A stretch of DNA of 46,775 nucleotides. Origin: JAMWDF01 sp964645405 (GTDB lineage: Bacteria > Ratteibacteria > UBA8468 > B48-G9 > DSTR01). The DNA is taken from the NCBI GenBank assembly GCA_964645405.1, contig CAZYCA010000022.1, positions 1 through 46,775 on the forward strand, written 5' to 3'. The first letter of the stretch is position 1; each line of letters opens with the position of its first letter. The position numbers and the translations under genes are program-made. Positions 16,369-25,227 of this stretch are shown here, piece after piece. Below the pieces are notes generated by a model, which was not told the DNA's origin, searched no databases, and saw only the letters and a list, made by a program, of their open reading frames with translations.

Positions 16369-17241
16369 CTACCGTACTGCCGGGATGAGAAGTACGGGTA
16401 CTCCGGAACTACGGACGACAGCGTGGCTGACACTACCGAGAAAAATTTCCCCTATGTAACTGCGTCCCTGGCTGCCCATTACCACCAGGGAGACTCCAGC
16501 ACGTCCTGTCCAGGCTATAATTTCTTTCTTCGGGGACCCATAAGGAATTTCTATCTGGACATCCCTGGCTCCTGCTTTCATCAATACGTCTTTCAAACGG
16601 TTGAGTCGCTCGGTATCAATCCGGTTGAACTCCTCCAGTCTATCCTTCAGATGTCTGTCTATCCGTGCCTTATCCTGGACATGTAACAGCGTGATTTTCT
16701 TAGCGCCGTATGACGCAATCTTCTGCACATAACCAAAAGCGTATTCCGCGTTGTCAGAAAAATCTGTCGGGAAAAGGATATGCTCCAGAAAGTTGCACGA
16801 AACATCACTGCAGATTATCTGTCCGCCTTCCTGTTTCACTTTAGTGCGCAGAACTAAAACCGGCCGCGTGGCACTGTGAATAACGGCACTGGCGACACTG
16901 CCCAGCAGAATTTCCCCTGCCATGGTGCCGCCGGTTGAACCCACGACTATAAGCGAACAGTTGTGCTGGTCTGCCTGCCGGCTGATTTCCATTTGAGGTA
17001 GCCCCAGAACCATTCTGGCTGTCACCTTGTAACCGAGGTCCTGAAGCATTTTTTTCTGTCTTTCAAACGAAGGTGTAGCAATTTCCATCAGGGTTTTTGC
17101 CAGTGTACCCACATCACGGATATTGAAACAATGGATGAGTATTGCCTCTTGCGTCCCGATCGCTTTTAACCCACCCAGAGAACAGATAACCTTATCCGAT
17201 ACTTCTGAAAGGTCTGTTGCCACCAGCATTCTGGTAAACAT
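16369..17241 (-). CDS. Tandem universal stress protein (two UspA domains), last gene of the arsenic operon
   Basis: A 290-aa protein with two UspA folds. Domain 1 (MLVATDLSEVS to ~130) ends in GSTGGTMAGEILLGSVAS, and domain 2 (ILFPTDFSDNAEYA to the end) in GSQGRSYIGEIFLGSVSH. Both carry the G-2x-G-9x-GS ATP-binding signature. ATG 17241 has an AGGAGGT ribosome-binding site. It starts 22 nt after the ACR3 gene. A close paralogue is encoded near the front of the same operon (27893-28813), so the cassette is bracketed by related ATP-binding stress proteins. The role is unknown; sensing or protection during metalloid stress is inferred. Confidence 0.85.
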   Translation of the reverse strand: MFTRMLVATDLSEVSDKVICSLGGLKAIGTQEAILIHCFNIRDVGTLAKTLMEIATPSFERQKKMLQDLGYKVTARMVLGLPQMEISRQADQHNCSLIVVGSTGGTMAGEILLGSVASAVIHSATRPVLVLRTKVKQEGGQIICSDVSCNFLEHILFPTDFSDNAEYAFGYVQKIASYGAKKITLLHVQDKARIDRHLKDRLEEFNRIDTERLNRLKDVLMKAGARDVQIEIPYGSPKKEIIAWTGRAGVSLVVMGSQGRSYIGEIFLGSVSHAVVRSSGVPVLLIPAVR

Positions 17242-17263
17242 ACTACCTCCTTTTTTTCTTTAC

Positions 17264-18439
17264 TTATTCTGTCTCCACAGGGGAGAACCATCTTTCCGTC
17301 TTCAGGCAAATGTGCACCAGCCATAGCATCACCGGGACTTCAATCAAAACCCCGACCACTGTAGCCAGCGCAGCACCGGAAGATAATCCGAAAAGCATCG
17401 TGGCAGTCGCTATTGCCACTTCAAAATGGTTACTGGCACCAATCATCGCCGCAGGAGCAGCATCACGGTAGGAAAGTCTTAAAAGTTTCGCCCACCAGTA
17501 CCCCAGCCAGAAAATAAGGTTGGTCTGGATGAACAGCGGAATCGCAATCCAGAGAATTGTCAGGGGGTTTTTCAGGATGGTTTCTCCCTTGAAACTGAAA
17601 AGAAGAACCAGAGTAACCAGAAGAGCAGTGATGGTAACAGGAGTCAGAAAATGGAGAAACTTTTCCTCAAACCATTTCACACCTTTGACCTGAATAAGCC
17701 AGCGTCGGGAAAAGTAACCCGCCACCAGAGGCAAAGCCACATAGATGGAAATAGAAAGAAGTAGTGCCTGCCAGGGTACTGGAAGCCTGCCGACTCCCAG
17801 CAAAAATCCCCCAAGTGGTCCATAAAGTAAAAGCATCGTCAAAGAATTGATGGCTACCATGACAAGGGTTAAACCATCATTGCCTCTGGCAAGATACCCC
17901 CAGACCAGAACCATCGCGGTACAGGGAGCAATTCCCAAAAGGATACAGCCAGCAAAGTAACTCCGCCACAATGGCACCTCTAACATCTTCACTCCTTCCT
18001 TCAGTACCACCTTGCCTGCTCCATGGATAGCGCCCACAGGTAAATCAAGACCAAAAGGCATTTTCACCAGGTCTGTGGCTTCTGCTCCAATCAATCCCCG
18101 GAAAACAAATCCCAGAAAAAACAAACTGATAGCATACATGGTGAAGGGTTTTATTGCCCAGTTGACAAAAAGGGTTAGAAGTACCGGTTTGCCACTTTTT
18201 CCTGCCCTGACAACCTCGGTGAAATCAATCTTAACCATGATGGGATACATCATGAAGAAAAGACAGACAGCAATCGGCAAGGAAACCACAGGTGCCCCTT
18301 TAACAGAAATGGACATGGCATCAAGGGTTCTGGCTACGTTTGGTGCTATCCTTCCAAGCAGAATCCCAGCAAGAATACAAAGAATGACCCAGATGCTGAG
18401 ATACCGCTCAAAGATATTCGTCAGTCTTCTTTCTTCCAT
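17264..18439 (-). CDS. acr3: ACR3-type arsenite efflux permease
   Basis: A 391-aa membrane protein of about ten helices that exports arsenite using the proton gradient. The family hallmark LLGIAPCTAMVLVWGYL is present, with conserved Cys at about residue 173, as is the late GVLIEVPVMLWLV segment with the conserved Glu. ATG 18439 is preced by GGTGGAGG at good spacing; the ATG at 18454 is an alternative. A ~25-residue insertion (VKMPFGLDLPVGAIHGAGKV region) precedes the Cys helix. It lies 6-21 nt after ccdA. With arsC in the same operon it completes arsenate reduction followed by arsenite export. Confidence 0.93.
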   Translation of the reverse strand: MEERRLTNIFERYLSIWVILCILAGILLGRIAPNVARTLDAMSISVKGAPVVSLPIAVCLFFMMYPIMVKIDFTEVVRAGKSGKPVLLTLFVNWAIKPFTMYAISLFFLGFVFRGLIGAEATDLVKMPFGLDLPVGAIHGAGKVVLKEGVKMLEVPLWRSYFAGCILLGIAPCTAMVLVWGYLARGNDGLTLVMVAINSLTMLLLYGPLGGFLLGVGRLPVPWQALLLSISIYVALPLVAGYFSRRWLIQVKGVKWFEEKFLHFLTPVTITALLVTLVLLFSFKGETILKNPLTILWIAIPLFIQTNLIFWLGYWWAKLLRLSYRDAAPAAMIGASNHFEVAIATATMLFGLSSGAALATVVGVLIEVPVMLWLVHICLKTERWFSPVETE

Positions 18440-18460
18440 GAGAGCCTCCACCATTTTCTC

Positions 18461-19159
18461 TCACCACGCAGTGTAAATGAGATAAAGACCTGCTATTATT
18501 ACCAGGAAGCCACAAATTTTTTTAAGGATTAATGCTCCCTTTGACTTCTCATTCCAGTTCAGGTAATGCTGGACCAGCTCGGTAAATGTCCCTGCAGCGA
18601 CCAGTACCGAACAATGACCCAGACCATAAAAAGCAAGTAAAATCAATCCGTAAGCCAGATGAGTACTTGCCAGACGGAATGTCACGGTGAGCATCGGTGC
18701 CATGTAAGCAAAAGTGCAGGGACCAAGCGCAATACCGAATATCAAACCAAGAAAAAACCCAGCCAGAAGTCCTTTCTGCTTCAGAGGAATACGTCCCGGT
18801 CCAGACCAGGGAGCCGGGATAATATCGAGCAGGTGCAGTCCCACTAAAAAGAAAATAACAGCCACCGCATAGTTACCCCAGCGGCCAACATTCCCCATCA
18901 TTCTGCCAAAGGCTGCAGTGACAGCACCAATGATACCGATAGTGATAAGAATCCCTGTCCCGAAAAGCAAGGAGATGATAAACGCCCGGGATGTGGAGAT
19001 ACGGCCCTGCTGGTCAATGAACCCGACAATTAAAGGGATACTCGCCAGGTGACAGGGACTTAAAAGGATGCTTAAAACTCCCCAGATGAAAGAGGCTGCC
19101 ACAGCAATAGCAGGCGTTCCCTCAACCGCTCTGGTCAGCACGGTAAAAAGTTCTTCCAT
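18461..19159 (-). CDS. ccdA: CcdA/DsbD-type thiol-disulfide electron transporter
   Basis: A 232-aa inner-membrane protein with six predicted helices. Each half holds the expected redox Cys: LLSPCHLAS (C36) and ALGPCTFAY (C148). The family passes electrons from cytoplasmic thioredoxin to periplasmic thiol proteins. It starts 1 nt after the secreted SurA-like/thioredoxin gene and is followed by ACR3. Its neighbours, two exported thioredoxins, are the natural electron acceptors. No cytochrome c maturation gene is nearby, which argues for a dedicated thiol role here. Confidence 0.9.
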   Translation of the reverse strand: MEELFTVLTRAVEGTPAIAVAASFIWGVLSILLSPCHLASIPLIVGFIDQQGRISTSRAFIISLLFGTGILITIGIIGAVTAAFGRMMGNVGRWGNYAVAVIFFLVGLHLLDIIPAPWSGPGRIPLKQKGLLAGFFLGLIFGIALGPCTFAYMAPMLTVTFRLASTHLAYGLILLAFYGLGHCSVLVAAGTFTELVQHYLNWNEKSKGALILKKICGFLVIIAGLYLIYTAW

Positions 19160-19160
19160 C

Positions 19161-20078
19161 TCATCTCACTCCCAGCTGCGCAATTTTTTTCTCTAACTCC
19201 TCCTCAGAAAGAAAACCGGTATGCCGGAAAACTTCTCTGCCTTCCCTATCAAAAAATATCTGCACCGGAATGGACTGTATCCCGTAACGGGCAGCCAATA
19301 CCTGTTGTTCTCGCACATGGACAAAAACTACATTCAACCTGCCCTTATACTTCTGCTCTAACTTTTTCAGAATTGGTGCCATCATATCACAGGGAAGGCA
19401 ACCATCAGCCCCAAAATCCACTAAACTGGGCAGACTACTGGTTCTGGCTCTATCCACCGGATTATCCCTGGCTAATAAAGCCTGTTTTTCTGTCCAGGAA
19501 GCACTCACTTCCACAGGAAGCTTTTTTCCGATACTTTCAATCAGTTCTTGTACCACCTTTTTCCTTTTCTCCTGGGTAAGAAAACCTATCAGGTCAGTCT
19601 TCACCTGTTCGAACTTTGCCCCACCCATCATAGAGGCATTTTCTTCAAAGAAACGTCTGGCTTCCTTCTCAGTTACGGAAACTCCTTTCACTGCCTCCTG
19701 AAAATAGAGATTTACTAACTCCCTGTCCTTTTTTCCTTTCACTTCCTTTCCCTCAAAATGGCGGGTGGCAACCTGGACAAGCAAAGTTTCTGCGGCTACC
19801 TGCTCCAGCAGGAAAAAAGCGTTTTTTTGCAGTTGTTTTCTTATCTCTTCGGGGTACCCCTGCATCCTGATTTGCAAATCATTCTCTGTGATTTCGCAGG
19901 TTCCAGACTTAAGGATTACACCTGCTGGCATCTGGGACAGAACCGCATACTTCAGGCAACCGGAAGGCAGGTAAGGATAGACATCTATTACTGGTTTGCC
20001 CGGATTGTCTTCAGCCCATCCTGCCTGTAGCCACAGAGCAAAGACAAAAACACAGATTGAAAGAATTTTGCTTCTCAT
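19161..20078 (-). CDS. Exported SurA-N-like/thioredoxin fusion protein
   Basis: A 305-aa protein. Residues 1-22 form a Sec signal peptide (ILSICVFVFALWLQAGWA). Residues ~50-190 are helical, with GTCEITENDLQIRM and a long helix like the SurA/peptidyl-prolyl isomerase N-terminal chaperone region. Residues ~215-305 are a thioredoxin fold with GCLPC (C227, C230) and cis-Pro in SIPVQIFF. Its thioredoxin half is close to that of the gene just upstream. The start overlaps that gene by 4 nt (ATGA), and ccdA follows 1 nt later. It is a likely periplasmic thiol reductase fed by CcdA. Two further Cys (41, 61) lie outside the active site. Confidence 0.85.
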   Translation of the reverse strand: MRSKILSICVFVFALWLQAGWAEDNPGKPVIDVYPYLPSGCLKYAVLSQMPAGVILKSGTCEITENDLQIRMQGYPEEIRKQLQKNAFFLLEQVAAETLLVQVATRHFEGKEVKGKKDRELVNLYFQEAVKGVSVTEKEARRFFEENASMMGGAKFEQVKTDLIGFLTQEKRKKVVQELIESIGKKLPVEVSASWTEKQALLARDNPVDRARTSSLPSLVDFGADGCLPCDMMAPILKKLEQKYKGRLNVVFVHVREQQVLAARYGIQSIPVQIFFDREGREVFRHTGFLSEEELEKKIAQLGVR

Positions 20079-20584
20079 GGTCCTGTACCTTCCAGGTCCA
20101 CACCCAGTTTCTTCCAGGTAGCTAAAATATCTTCTTTGGAAAGGAAACCTTCATGACGAAAAACTTCCTTCCCGGAAGCATCATAAAAAATCTGCGTGGG
20201 GATAACCCTGATACCGTAACGCTGCCCGGCCTGGGGGTCCTGCCAGACATCAATAATTTCTACTTCCAGCCTTCCCCGGTATTCATTCCTTAATTGTTCC
20301 AGAATGGGAGCCATCATCTTGCACGGGATACACTGGTTGGCGCCTAAATCCACCAGCCGCGGCAGTTTCTTTTCTTTCACGTTCTCAGTACCGGGCTCCG
20401 TTGTTGTGCTTTCCGCTGGCTTTTCCATCACAGATTCTTCTGTTGCTGGAACATCGGGCTGGGAAACATCTCTTTCACTTTGCCTTGTTTTTATCAGCAG
20501 AAGTGTAACAATCACTATTCCCAGCACCACAACAGCTACCGCTTGTTTTTTTTGAAGCAAGTGTGGTTTTTCCCTTTTTTCCAT
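20075..20584 (-). CDS. Membrane-anchored thioredoxin
   Basis: A 169-aa protein. A single hydrophobic helix (residues ~14-32, AVAVVVLGIVIVTLLLI) follows a positively charged start, indicating an N-in anchor. An acidic Pro/Thr/Glu linker leads to a thioredoxin domain with QCIPCKMMAP (C85, C88) and VIPTQIFYD (cis-Pro). ATG 20584 has a GAGGAGGAG ribosome-binding site. Its first 110 nt overlap the end of the DGC gene in another frame. The catalytic domain would face the periplasm and is a plausible CcdA acceptor. It is a paralogue of the next gene. Confidence 0.85.
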   Translation of the reverse strand: MEKREKPHLLQKKQAVAVVVLGIVIVTLLLIKTRQSERDVSQPDVPATEESVMEKPAESTTTEPGTENVKEKKLPRLVDLGANQCIPCKMMAPILEQLRNEYRGRLEVEIIDVWQDPQAGQRYGIRVIPTQIFYDASGKEVFRHEGFLSKEDILATWKKLGVDLEGTGP

Positions 20585-20954
20585 TCTGCTCCTCCTCAGT
20601 CTGTTTGATGAGAGTGCAAACAAGCTGGATGTTTTTCTGATTAACAGGTGATTCACCTTTAAGAAATCCCAGCTGTTTCAGATTGATGACTTTCGGGGAA
20701 AACCCGGCATGAACAAGCGTCTTTGAAGCACACGCTGCCGGACAGCCATCCAGGGCAACAATTTCTGTAGCCGCTTTTGTCGTTTCCACAAACCCCTCCA
20801 GATGCGCTGCGACACCTGCCAGACAATACATTCTTCCCCATCCTTCCCTGGTCAGTCTCCGGGCAGAGCTGTCTGTCAGGGCGCCTACATCTGAGCCTCC
20901 GGAACAGGGAAAAAGCAGCCTCAGACTTCCACCCTCACAACATTTCTTCGCCAT
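20475..20954 (-). CDS. DGC-domain (putative zinc-binding) protein
   Basis: A 159-aa cytosolic protein of the DGC family (COG4273/PF08859). It starts MAKKCCEGG and has the conserved PCSGGSDVGALTDSSARRL, the MYCLAGVAAH segment and the signature ALDGCPAACASK (Asp-Gly-Cys). The tail is Cys-rich (SGSCCGAGNSDC). ATG 20954 has an AGGAGGAAACT ribosome-binding site. The last 110 nt overlap the next gene out of frame, and the normal domain ends before the overlap. The family is small, Cys-rich and often near redox or metal genes; its function is not established. Here it may bind metal or metalloid, which is inference. Confidence 0.85.
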   Translation of the reverse strand: MAKKCCEGGSLRLLFPCSGGSDVGALTDSSARRLTREGWGRMYCLAGVAAHLEGFVETTKAATEIVALDGCPAACASKTLVHAGFSPKVINLKQLGFLKGESPVNQKNIQLVCTLIKQTEEEQNGKKGKTTLASKKTSGSCCGAGNSDCYTSADKNKAK

Positions 20955-21000
20955 AGTTTCCTCCTGGTTCAATTAGTTCGCTTCCAGAAACATACCGTTC

Positions 21001-21750
21001 TTAAAGTGCCAGTCCGTATGCCTTGTTTATCAGGATAAGAAGATTGGATATAATCTGCGTGACATCGCCTTGCTGGCCGCTACTAACTGCCAGGGATAAT
21101 TCGTCTACTGTGCGGGACATTTCCTTCACCGCCTCCAGGTAAGACTGGTTTCTTTCATCCGGCTCTGGCCAGGGCAACCCTGAAGCCAGAACCCTGTCGC
21201 GCTGTTCCATAAGTGGTAAGAGCATCTTGCGGATAGATTCTAACCCCCTTGTTTTCATAAGTGCTTCCGTAGTTTTGGCTGTTTGACGCAGGGAAAAGAG
21301 AGTATCAAGAACATAGGAAAGCCCGTTGTCAATATGCATCTTCACGAATAGTCCGCAGCCGTACCCGCAGGCGGAGAAAGATCGGCGGGCATCGCTATTA
21401 ATCATCGCCCTTTCCATATCCTCCAGCGCATTGGCAATATCCTGCAGGCGGTGTGGGAATGTGGCATCCCTGGCATATTCCTGTGGCGGATTATGACTGT
21501 ACGTTGATTGAATTCTTGCCCATTGTTTCCTTGCTTCTGCCAGAAGTTTAAGCACCTGGTCTTTCTTCTGCTGGTCCATGCTGGGCCGGGAAATCATTTC
21601 CTGTAAAAGCGCACAGGACTGCCTTACCACCCTGCGGCAGACTGCTACCTCCTCATCAAATACTGCAAGACAAGGACGATTTCTTTCTTCAGCGAAACAA
21701 TTTAACACTAATGCGAGCACTGAAAGCACCCATATAATTTTCTGTTTCAT
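21001..21750 (-). CDS. Secreted helical hypothetical protein
   Basis: A 249-aa protein with a signal peptide (MKQKIIWVLSVLALVLNCFA). The mature part is nearly all helical with heptad-like stretches (LLQEMISRPSMDQQKKDQ; LQDIANALEDMERAM), suggesting a helical bundle. A CGYGC pair (CxxxC) sits near residue 130 in a hydrophobic helix, with further Cys at about 27, 38 and 46. No family is recognised. It lies 17 nt after the ferredoxin gene and 46 nt before the DGC gene, inside the arsenic operon, so a periplasmic thiol or metalloid-binding role is possible but unproven. Confidence 0.7.
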   Translation of the reverse strand: MKQKIIWVLSVLALVLNCFAEERNRPCLAVFDEEVAVCRRVVRQSCALLQEMISRPSMDQQKKDQVLKLLAEARKQWARIQSTYSHNPPQEYARDATFPHRLQDIANALEDMERAMINSDARRSFSACGYGCGLFVKMHIDNGLSYVLDTLFSLRQTAKTTEALMKTRGLESIRKMLLPLMEQRDRVLASGLPWPEPDERNQSYLEAVKEMSRTVDELSLAVSSGQQGDVTQIISNLLILINKAYGLAL

Positions 21751-21767
21751 CTCTCTCCTTTCCCTTA

Positions 21768-22106
21768 CTATTTTGTCTGATGCAATTTTTCCTCCAGCTG
21801 TTTCTTTACCAGATTTAGTATTTTATGCTTCTTGATGACCTGCCGGATGTAATCTTTCTCCGGAAAACTGATGGCCTGGAATACACACCAGGTTTCACAC
21901 GAGGTACATCCAACCAGACACTGGAGAGGTCTGGCTACCGTAGCTTTCTTTCTCTCCCGGTCATAGCCGAAGACTTCTCTTCCACAACTGGTAAAGCACA
22001 TACCGCAACCTGTGCATTTGCTTTCATTAACGGTCGGGTGCCATTTTATCTCCTCTCGTGGTATGCCTTTCCACTGAGCATACTCCTTCGGCAAAGAGAC
22101 TTTCAT
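21768..22106 (-). CDS. Two-cluster 4Fe-4S ferredoxin-like protein
   Basis: A 112-aa protein with two Cys groups: CTGCGMCFTSC (a standard 4Fe-4S start, with the expected later Cys partner) and CLVGCTSCETWC. It may hold two clusters. The last ~35 residues are a Lys-rich helix (DYIRQVIKKHKILNLVKK). ATG 22106 has an AGGAGGAAAAC ribosome-binding site and lies 13 nt after the RND gene; the longer frame would overlap that gene. It is likely a cytoplasmic electron carrier. Its presence in an arsenic operon suggests a redox step that needs low-potential electrons, but no partner oxidoreductase is encoded next to it. Confidence 0.85.
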   Translation of the reverse strand: MKVSLPKEYAQWKGIPREEIKWHPTVNESKCTGCGMCFTSCGREVFGYDRERKKATVARPLQCLVGCTSCETWCVFQAISFPEKDYIRQVIKKHKILNLVKKQLEEKLHQTK

Positions 22107-22119
22107 GTTTTCCTCCTGG

Positions 22120-25100
22120 TTAGGAGATTTCTTTCCTTTTAGTCTGATTACTTCTGGAGACAATGGTATAAAGACAGGGCAGAAGAAACAAACTCACAAG
22201 AATCTCCATACATAAACCACCGATAGCCGCTACTGCCATTGGTTGCAGCATATCCCCACCCTCTTCCAGAGCCAGAGCAAGAGGAATGAAACCTATCAGC
22301 GTAGAAACGGTAGTCATAACCATCGGTCGCAACCTTATCTGTCCTGCCTTCACCACAGCTTCCTCTACCGGCAATTTCTCCTTTTCCTTGATTTCACCAG
22401 CAAAGGTCAGTATCAATACCCCATCGTTTACTATAGCCGCTGCAATCACCAGGATTCCGATAATGACTGTCCCTCCCAGGGGAAGCCCGGCAAAAAACAG
22501 AAAAAAAATGGCGCCAGCCAGACAAAACGGAAGGCTAACCAGAATAAGTGATGGAAGAAACAGACTGTTGAACTGAACGGCCAGTATGATGAAGGAGAAG
22601 AAAACTGCAAACCCCAGAATTGCCAGAACAACCCGTGCCATCTCCGCCATCATCTGCGCCTGACCACCGAAGCTCAGCTCATACCCGGTAGGCCAGTCTT
22701 CCTTTGCCATGGCGTTCTGGAGTTCCCTTAGAGCCTGGCCAACACTGACACCGGCTGCGTCTGCCCGTACGATAACCTCTTTAATTTGATCTTCACGAAT
22801 AATCTCCACCGGTCCGGTTGCTGGCACTACTTTTGCCACATCCCTTACCCGGAGGTACCCACCACGACTGGACGCCAGAGGCAGGTCTTCCACCTGCTGC
22901 CGGCTTACCATCCTGCTTTCCGGAACGAGAACCCTGATGTTGTAGTATTCATCACCTTCCCGGAACCTGGTGGCTATGGCACCACTGATAAGGGAACGCA
23001 ACGTTTCAGCAATGTCATTCACAGAAACACCAAGTTCCGCTGCTTTCTGCCGGTCTATGACCGTCTGATATTCAGGTTTAGTCATGTCCAGAGAAACATA
23101 AACATTGGTAAGGTGGGTCTGCTCATTCATAATTGCCTGGACACGTTTTGCCAGCTCAAAGAGAGTCCCAACATCCTCTCCTTTGATTTTCACTTCAATG
23201 TCTGCCTCGCCAATTTTCCGTATTCCTTTAAGTTTCATCTGCATGACCATAGCGTTGCCACCCGGCACCGGAATTTTTGCTACTACAGGCCTCAGTTTCT
23301 CGATATAGCCTCTGGTACTGACCTTACGCCAGGAACGAGGCACCAGCTGTATGTTCAGTTCCCCTTCGTTGGCAATCTCGTATGTATATAACCCCCACAC
23401 CTTCCCACCAGCAAGTGTAAAGAGACTTTCTATACGTTTATCGTCTCCAATCTGTTTCTCAATCTGCGAGAGAATCCGGTCGGTTTCCGCAAGAGCTGCT
23501 CCTGTGGGCAACTTCACCTTAACCATGATGCGGCCATCGTCCATCTGCGGAAGAAACTCGCTACCCAGCTGCCTGAAAACCAGCGCCGCACCTACTAAAA
23601 TTATGATGAAAACCGTGATGGTGAACCGGCGCCGCTTTATTACCTTTTGCAAGAGGCTACCATAGCCATCTGAGATCCGGTTAAAAAACTGTTCAAACCT
23701 GGATACCCTTTTTTCCCGGATCCCCTCCAGGACTAACAGCGAGACCATGGGAGTGACAGTCAACGCTACCAGAAGACTGAGACACACTATGGCTGTGACG
23801 GTCAGAATCAATTCTCGGAAGAGAAGGCTTATCAGTCCGGGTATCAACAGGAAAGGAGTAAAAAGTGCTAAAAAAGCCAGAGTAGCTGCCAGGACCGGCA
23901 AACCAACCTCGGAAGTGGCATTCACAACCAAATCAGCCATGGAACTTGTATCTGCAGAAGTATGCTGCAGACTAACCTTTTCCATACTGCGCCAGCGGGT
24001 AATATTCTCAATGACCACAATGGAATTGCTCAAAAGTACTCCAATGGCAATCACCAGCCCGCCCAGAGAAAAAATGTTCAGGGAAAAACCAGCTGCTTTC
24101 ATGACACCAAAGTTCAGGATCAGGGTCACGGGAAGCGCGATTATCAAAACCAGAACCTGTCGCCAGGAACCGAGAAAGAGAAACATGATGATAAGCACAA
24201 GAATAGCTGCCTCAACCGCTGCATTGCGCACTCCAGTAAGCGCCGCCTGGATATAATCCGCCTGATTTTCCACCATTCCAAGATGGATTCCCTCTGGAAT
24301 AGAAGCAGCCAGTTCCTGAATCCGGCGGCTAACAGCCCGGGCCACCTCCACAGTGTTAGCATCCGCCTGTTTTATAACATTCAATTTCACACAAGGATTG
24401 CCATTGAGGCGAGTAATCACCCGCACTTCCTCATGACTGTCCACCACTTCTCCGATGTCACGCAGATAAACCCTAACTTGACCTTTCTGCGACACCACAA
24501 CATTACGGATATCTTCCAGGGAGGTAAATTCGCCGGTAGTGCGGGCAATAATTTCCTTTGGACCAACCGTTACCCGACCGCCAAACTGTTCTATGTTTTC
24601 CTGCCGCAACCTTCTTATTATTCCCGGTATAGTCAACCCATACTTCTCCAGAGCGTCCGGGTCCAGCTGGATACGAATCTCTCTTTTCAGTCCACCTACA
24701 ATTTCTGTCCCGGCAACACCAGCTACAGCCAGAAGCTGGTCCTGCAGCCATTGATCTGTCCAGGTCCGGAGTTTCACCAGATCCCAGATATCACTGCTTA
24801 CTGTCAGTTGCACTACAGGCAGTTGTGAGGGGTCAGCCTTGATCACAATCGGTGGGTCAATGTCCGGCGGTAACTGCCGGGCTGCCCGGGCCATGGCAGC
24901 CAGAGCGTCCTGGTAAGCAGTATCAACATTCACACCGTATTTGAAGTTAACCAGAAGGGTATACATCCCTTCAATGGAGGAGGATTCCAGATAGTCAAGG
25001 TTGTCCACACTCATCATCTGTCGTTCTATGGGGTCTGCAATGTTTCTGTCAATTTCTTCCGGCGTGGCTCCGCGCCACCAGATGTGGACCTTAATCATGG

Positions 25101-25227
25101 GATAGGTGATGTCCGGCAGGAAATCTACCGGCAGATTTAAAAGACCGTAAATACCCAGTACCAGCAAAGCACACAGGATAGCACCGACGGCAAACCTGCG
25201 ATGTACTGAAAAATAGGTAAGTTTCAT
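22120..25227 (-). CDS. RND efflux pump (HAE1/AcrB-like) lacking the usual TM4 Asp
   Basis: A 1035-aa inner-membrane transporter with the normal RND layout: N-terminal helix, a large periplasmic loop (~40-335), helices 2-6, a second loop, and helices 8-12. In helix 4 the stretch AIGVLLSNSIVVIENI has Ser400-Asn401 where HAE1 pumps have the conserved proton-relay Asp (D-N or D-D). Helix 10 has IVNDGVLILTF, usual for HAE1. ATG overlaps the adaptor stop by 4 nt. With the upstream TolC and lipoprotein adaptor it would make a tripartite pump across both membranes. HAE1-type drug or lipophilic export is the family call; metalloid-conjugate export is inference from the operon. Confidence 0.9.
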   Translation of the reverse strand: MKLTYFSVHRRFAVGAILCALLVLGIYGLLNLPVDFLPDITYPMIKVHIWWRGATPEEIDRNIADPIERQMMSVDNLDYLESSSIEGMYTLLVNFKYGVNVDTAYQDALAAMARAARQLPPDIDPPIVIKADPSQLPVVQLTVSSDIWDLVKLRTWTDQWLQDQLLAVAGVAGTEIVGGLKREIRIQLDPDALEKYGLTIPGIIRRLRQENIEQFGGRVTVGPKEIIARTTGEFTSLEDIRNVVVSQKGQVRVYLRDIGEVVDSHEEVRVITRLNGNPCVKLNVIKQADANTVEVARAVSRRIQELAASIPEGIHLGMVENQADYIQAALTGVRNAAVEAAILVLIIMFLFLGSWRQVLVLIIALPVTLILNFGVMKAAGFSLNIFSLGGLVIAIGVLLSNSIVVIENITRWRSMEKVSLQHTSADTSSMADLVVNATSEVGLPVLAATLAFLALFTPFLLIPGLISLLFRELILTVTAIVCLSLLVALTVTPMVSLLVLEGIREKRVSRFEQFFNRISDGYGSLLQKVIKRRRFTITVFIIILVGAALVFRQLGSEFLPQMDDGRIMVKVKLPTGAALAETDRILSQIEKQIGDDKRIESLFTLAGGKVWGLYTYEIANEGELNIQLVPRSWRKVSTRGYIEKLRPVVAKIPVPGGNAMVMQMKLKGIRKIGEADIEVKIKGEDVGTLFELAKRVQAIMNEQTHLTNVYVSLDMTKPEYQTVIDRQKAAELGVSVNDIAETLRSLISGAIATRFREGDEYYNIRVLVPESRMVSRQQVEDLPLASSRGGYLRVRDVAKVVPATGPVEIIREDQIKEVIVRADAAGVSVGQALRELQNAMAKEDWPTGYELSFGGQAQMMAEMARVVLAILGFAVFFSFIILAVQFNSLFLPSLILVSLPFCLAGAIFFLFFAGLPLGGTVIIGILVIAAAIVNDGVLILTFAGEIKEKEKLPVEEAVVKAGQIRLRPMVMTTVSTLIGFIPLALALEEGGDMLQPMAVAAIGGLCMEILVSLFLLPCLYTIVSRSNQTKRKEIS

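Noticed and set aside
23747..24256. 169-codon basic + strand frame
   Set aside because: Its Arg/Lys/Thr-rich composition is that of antisense to hydrophobic helices of the RND pump; no start signal.
22243..24828. Several long + strand frames opposite the RND pump gene
   Set aside because: They mirror the codon pattern of the real gene on the other strand and contain no domains; shadow frames.
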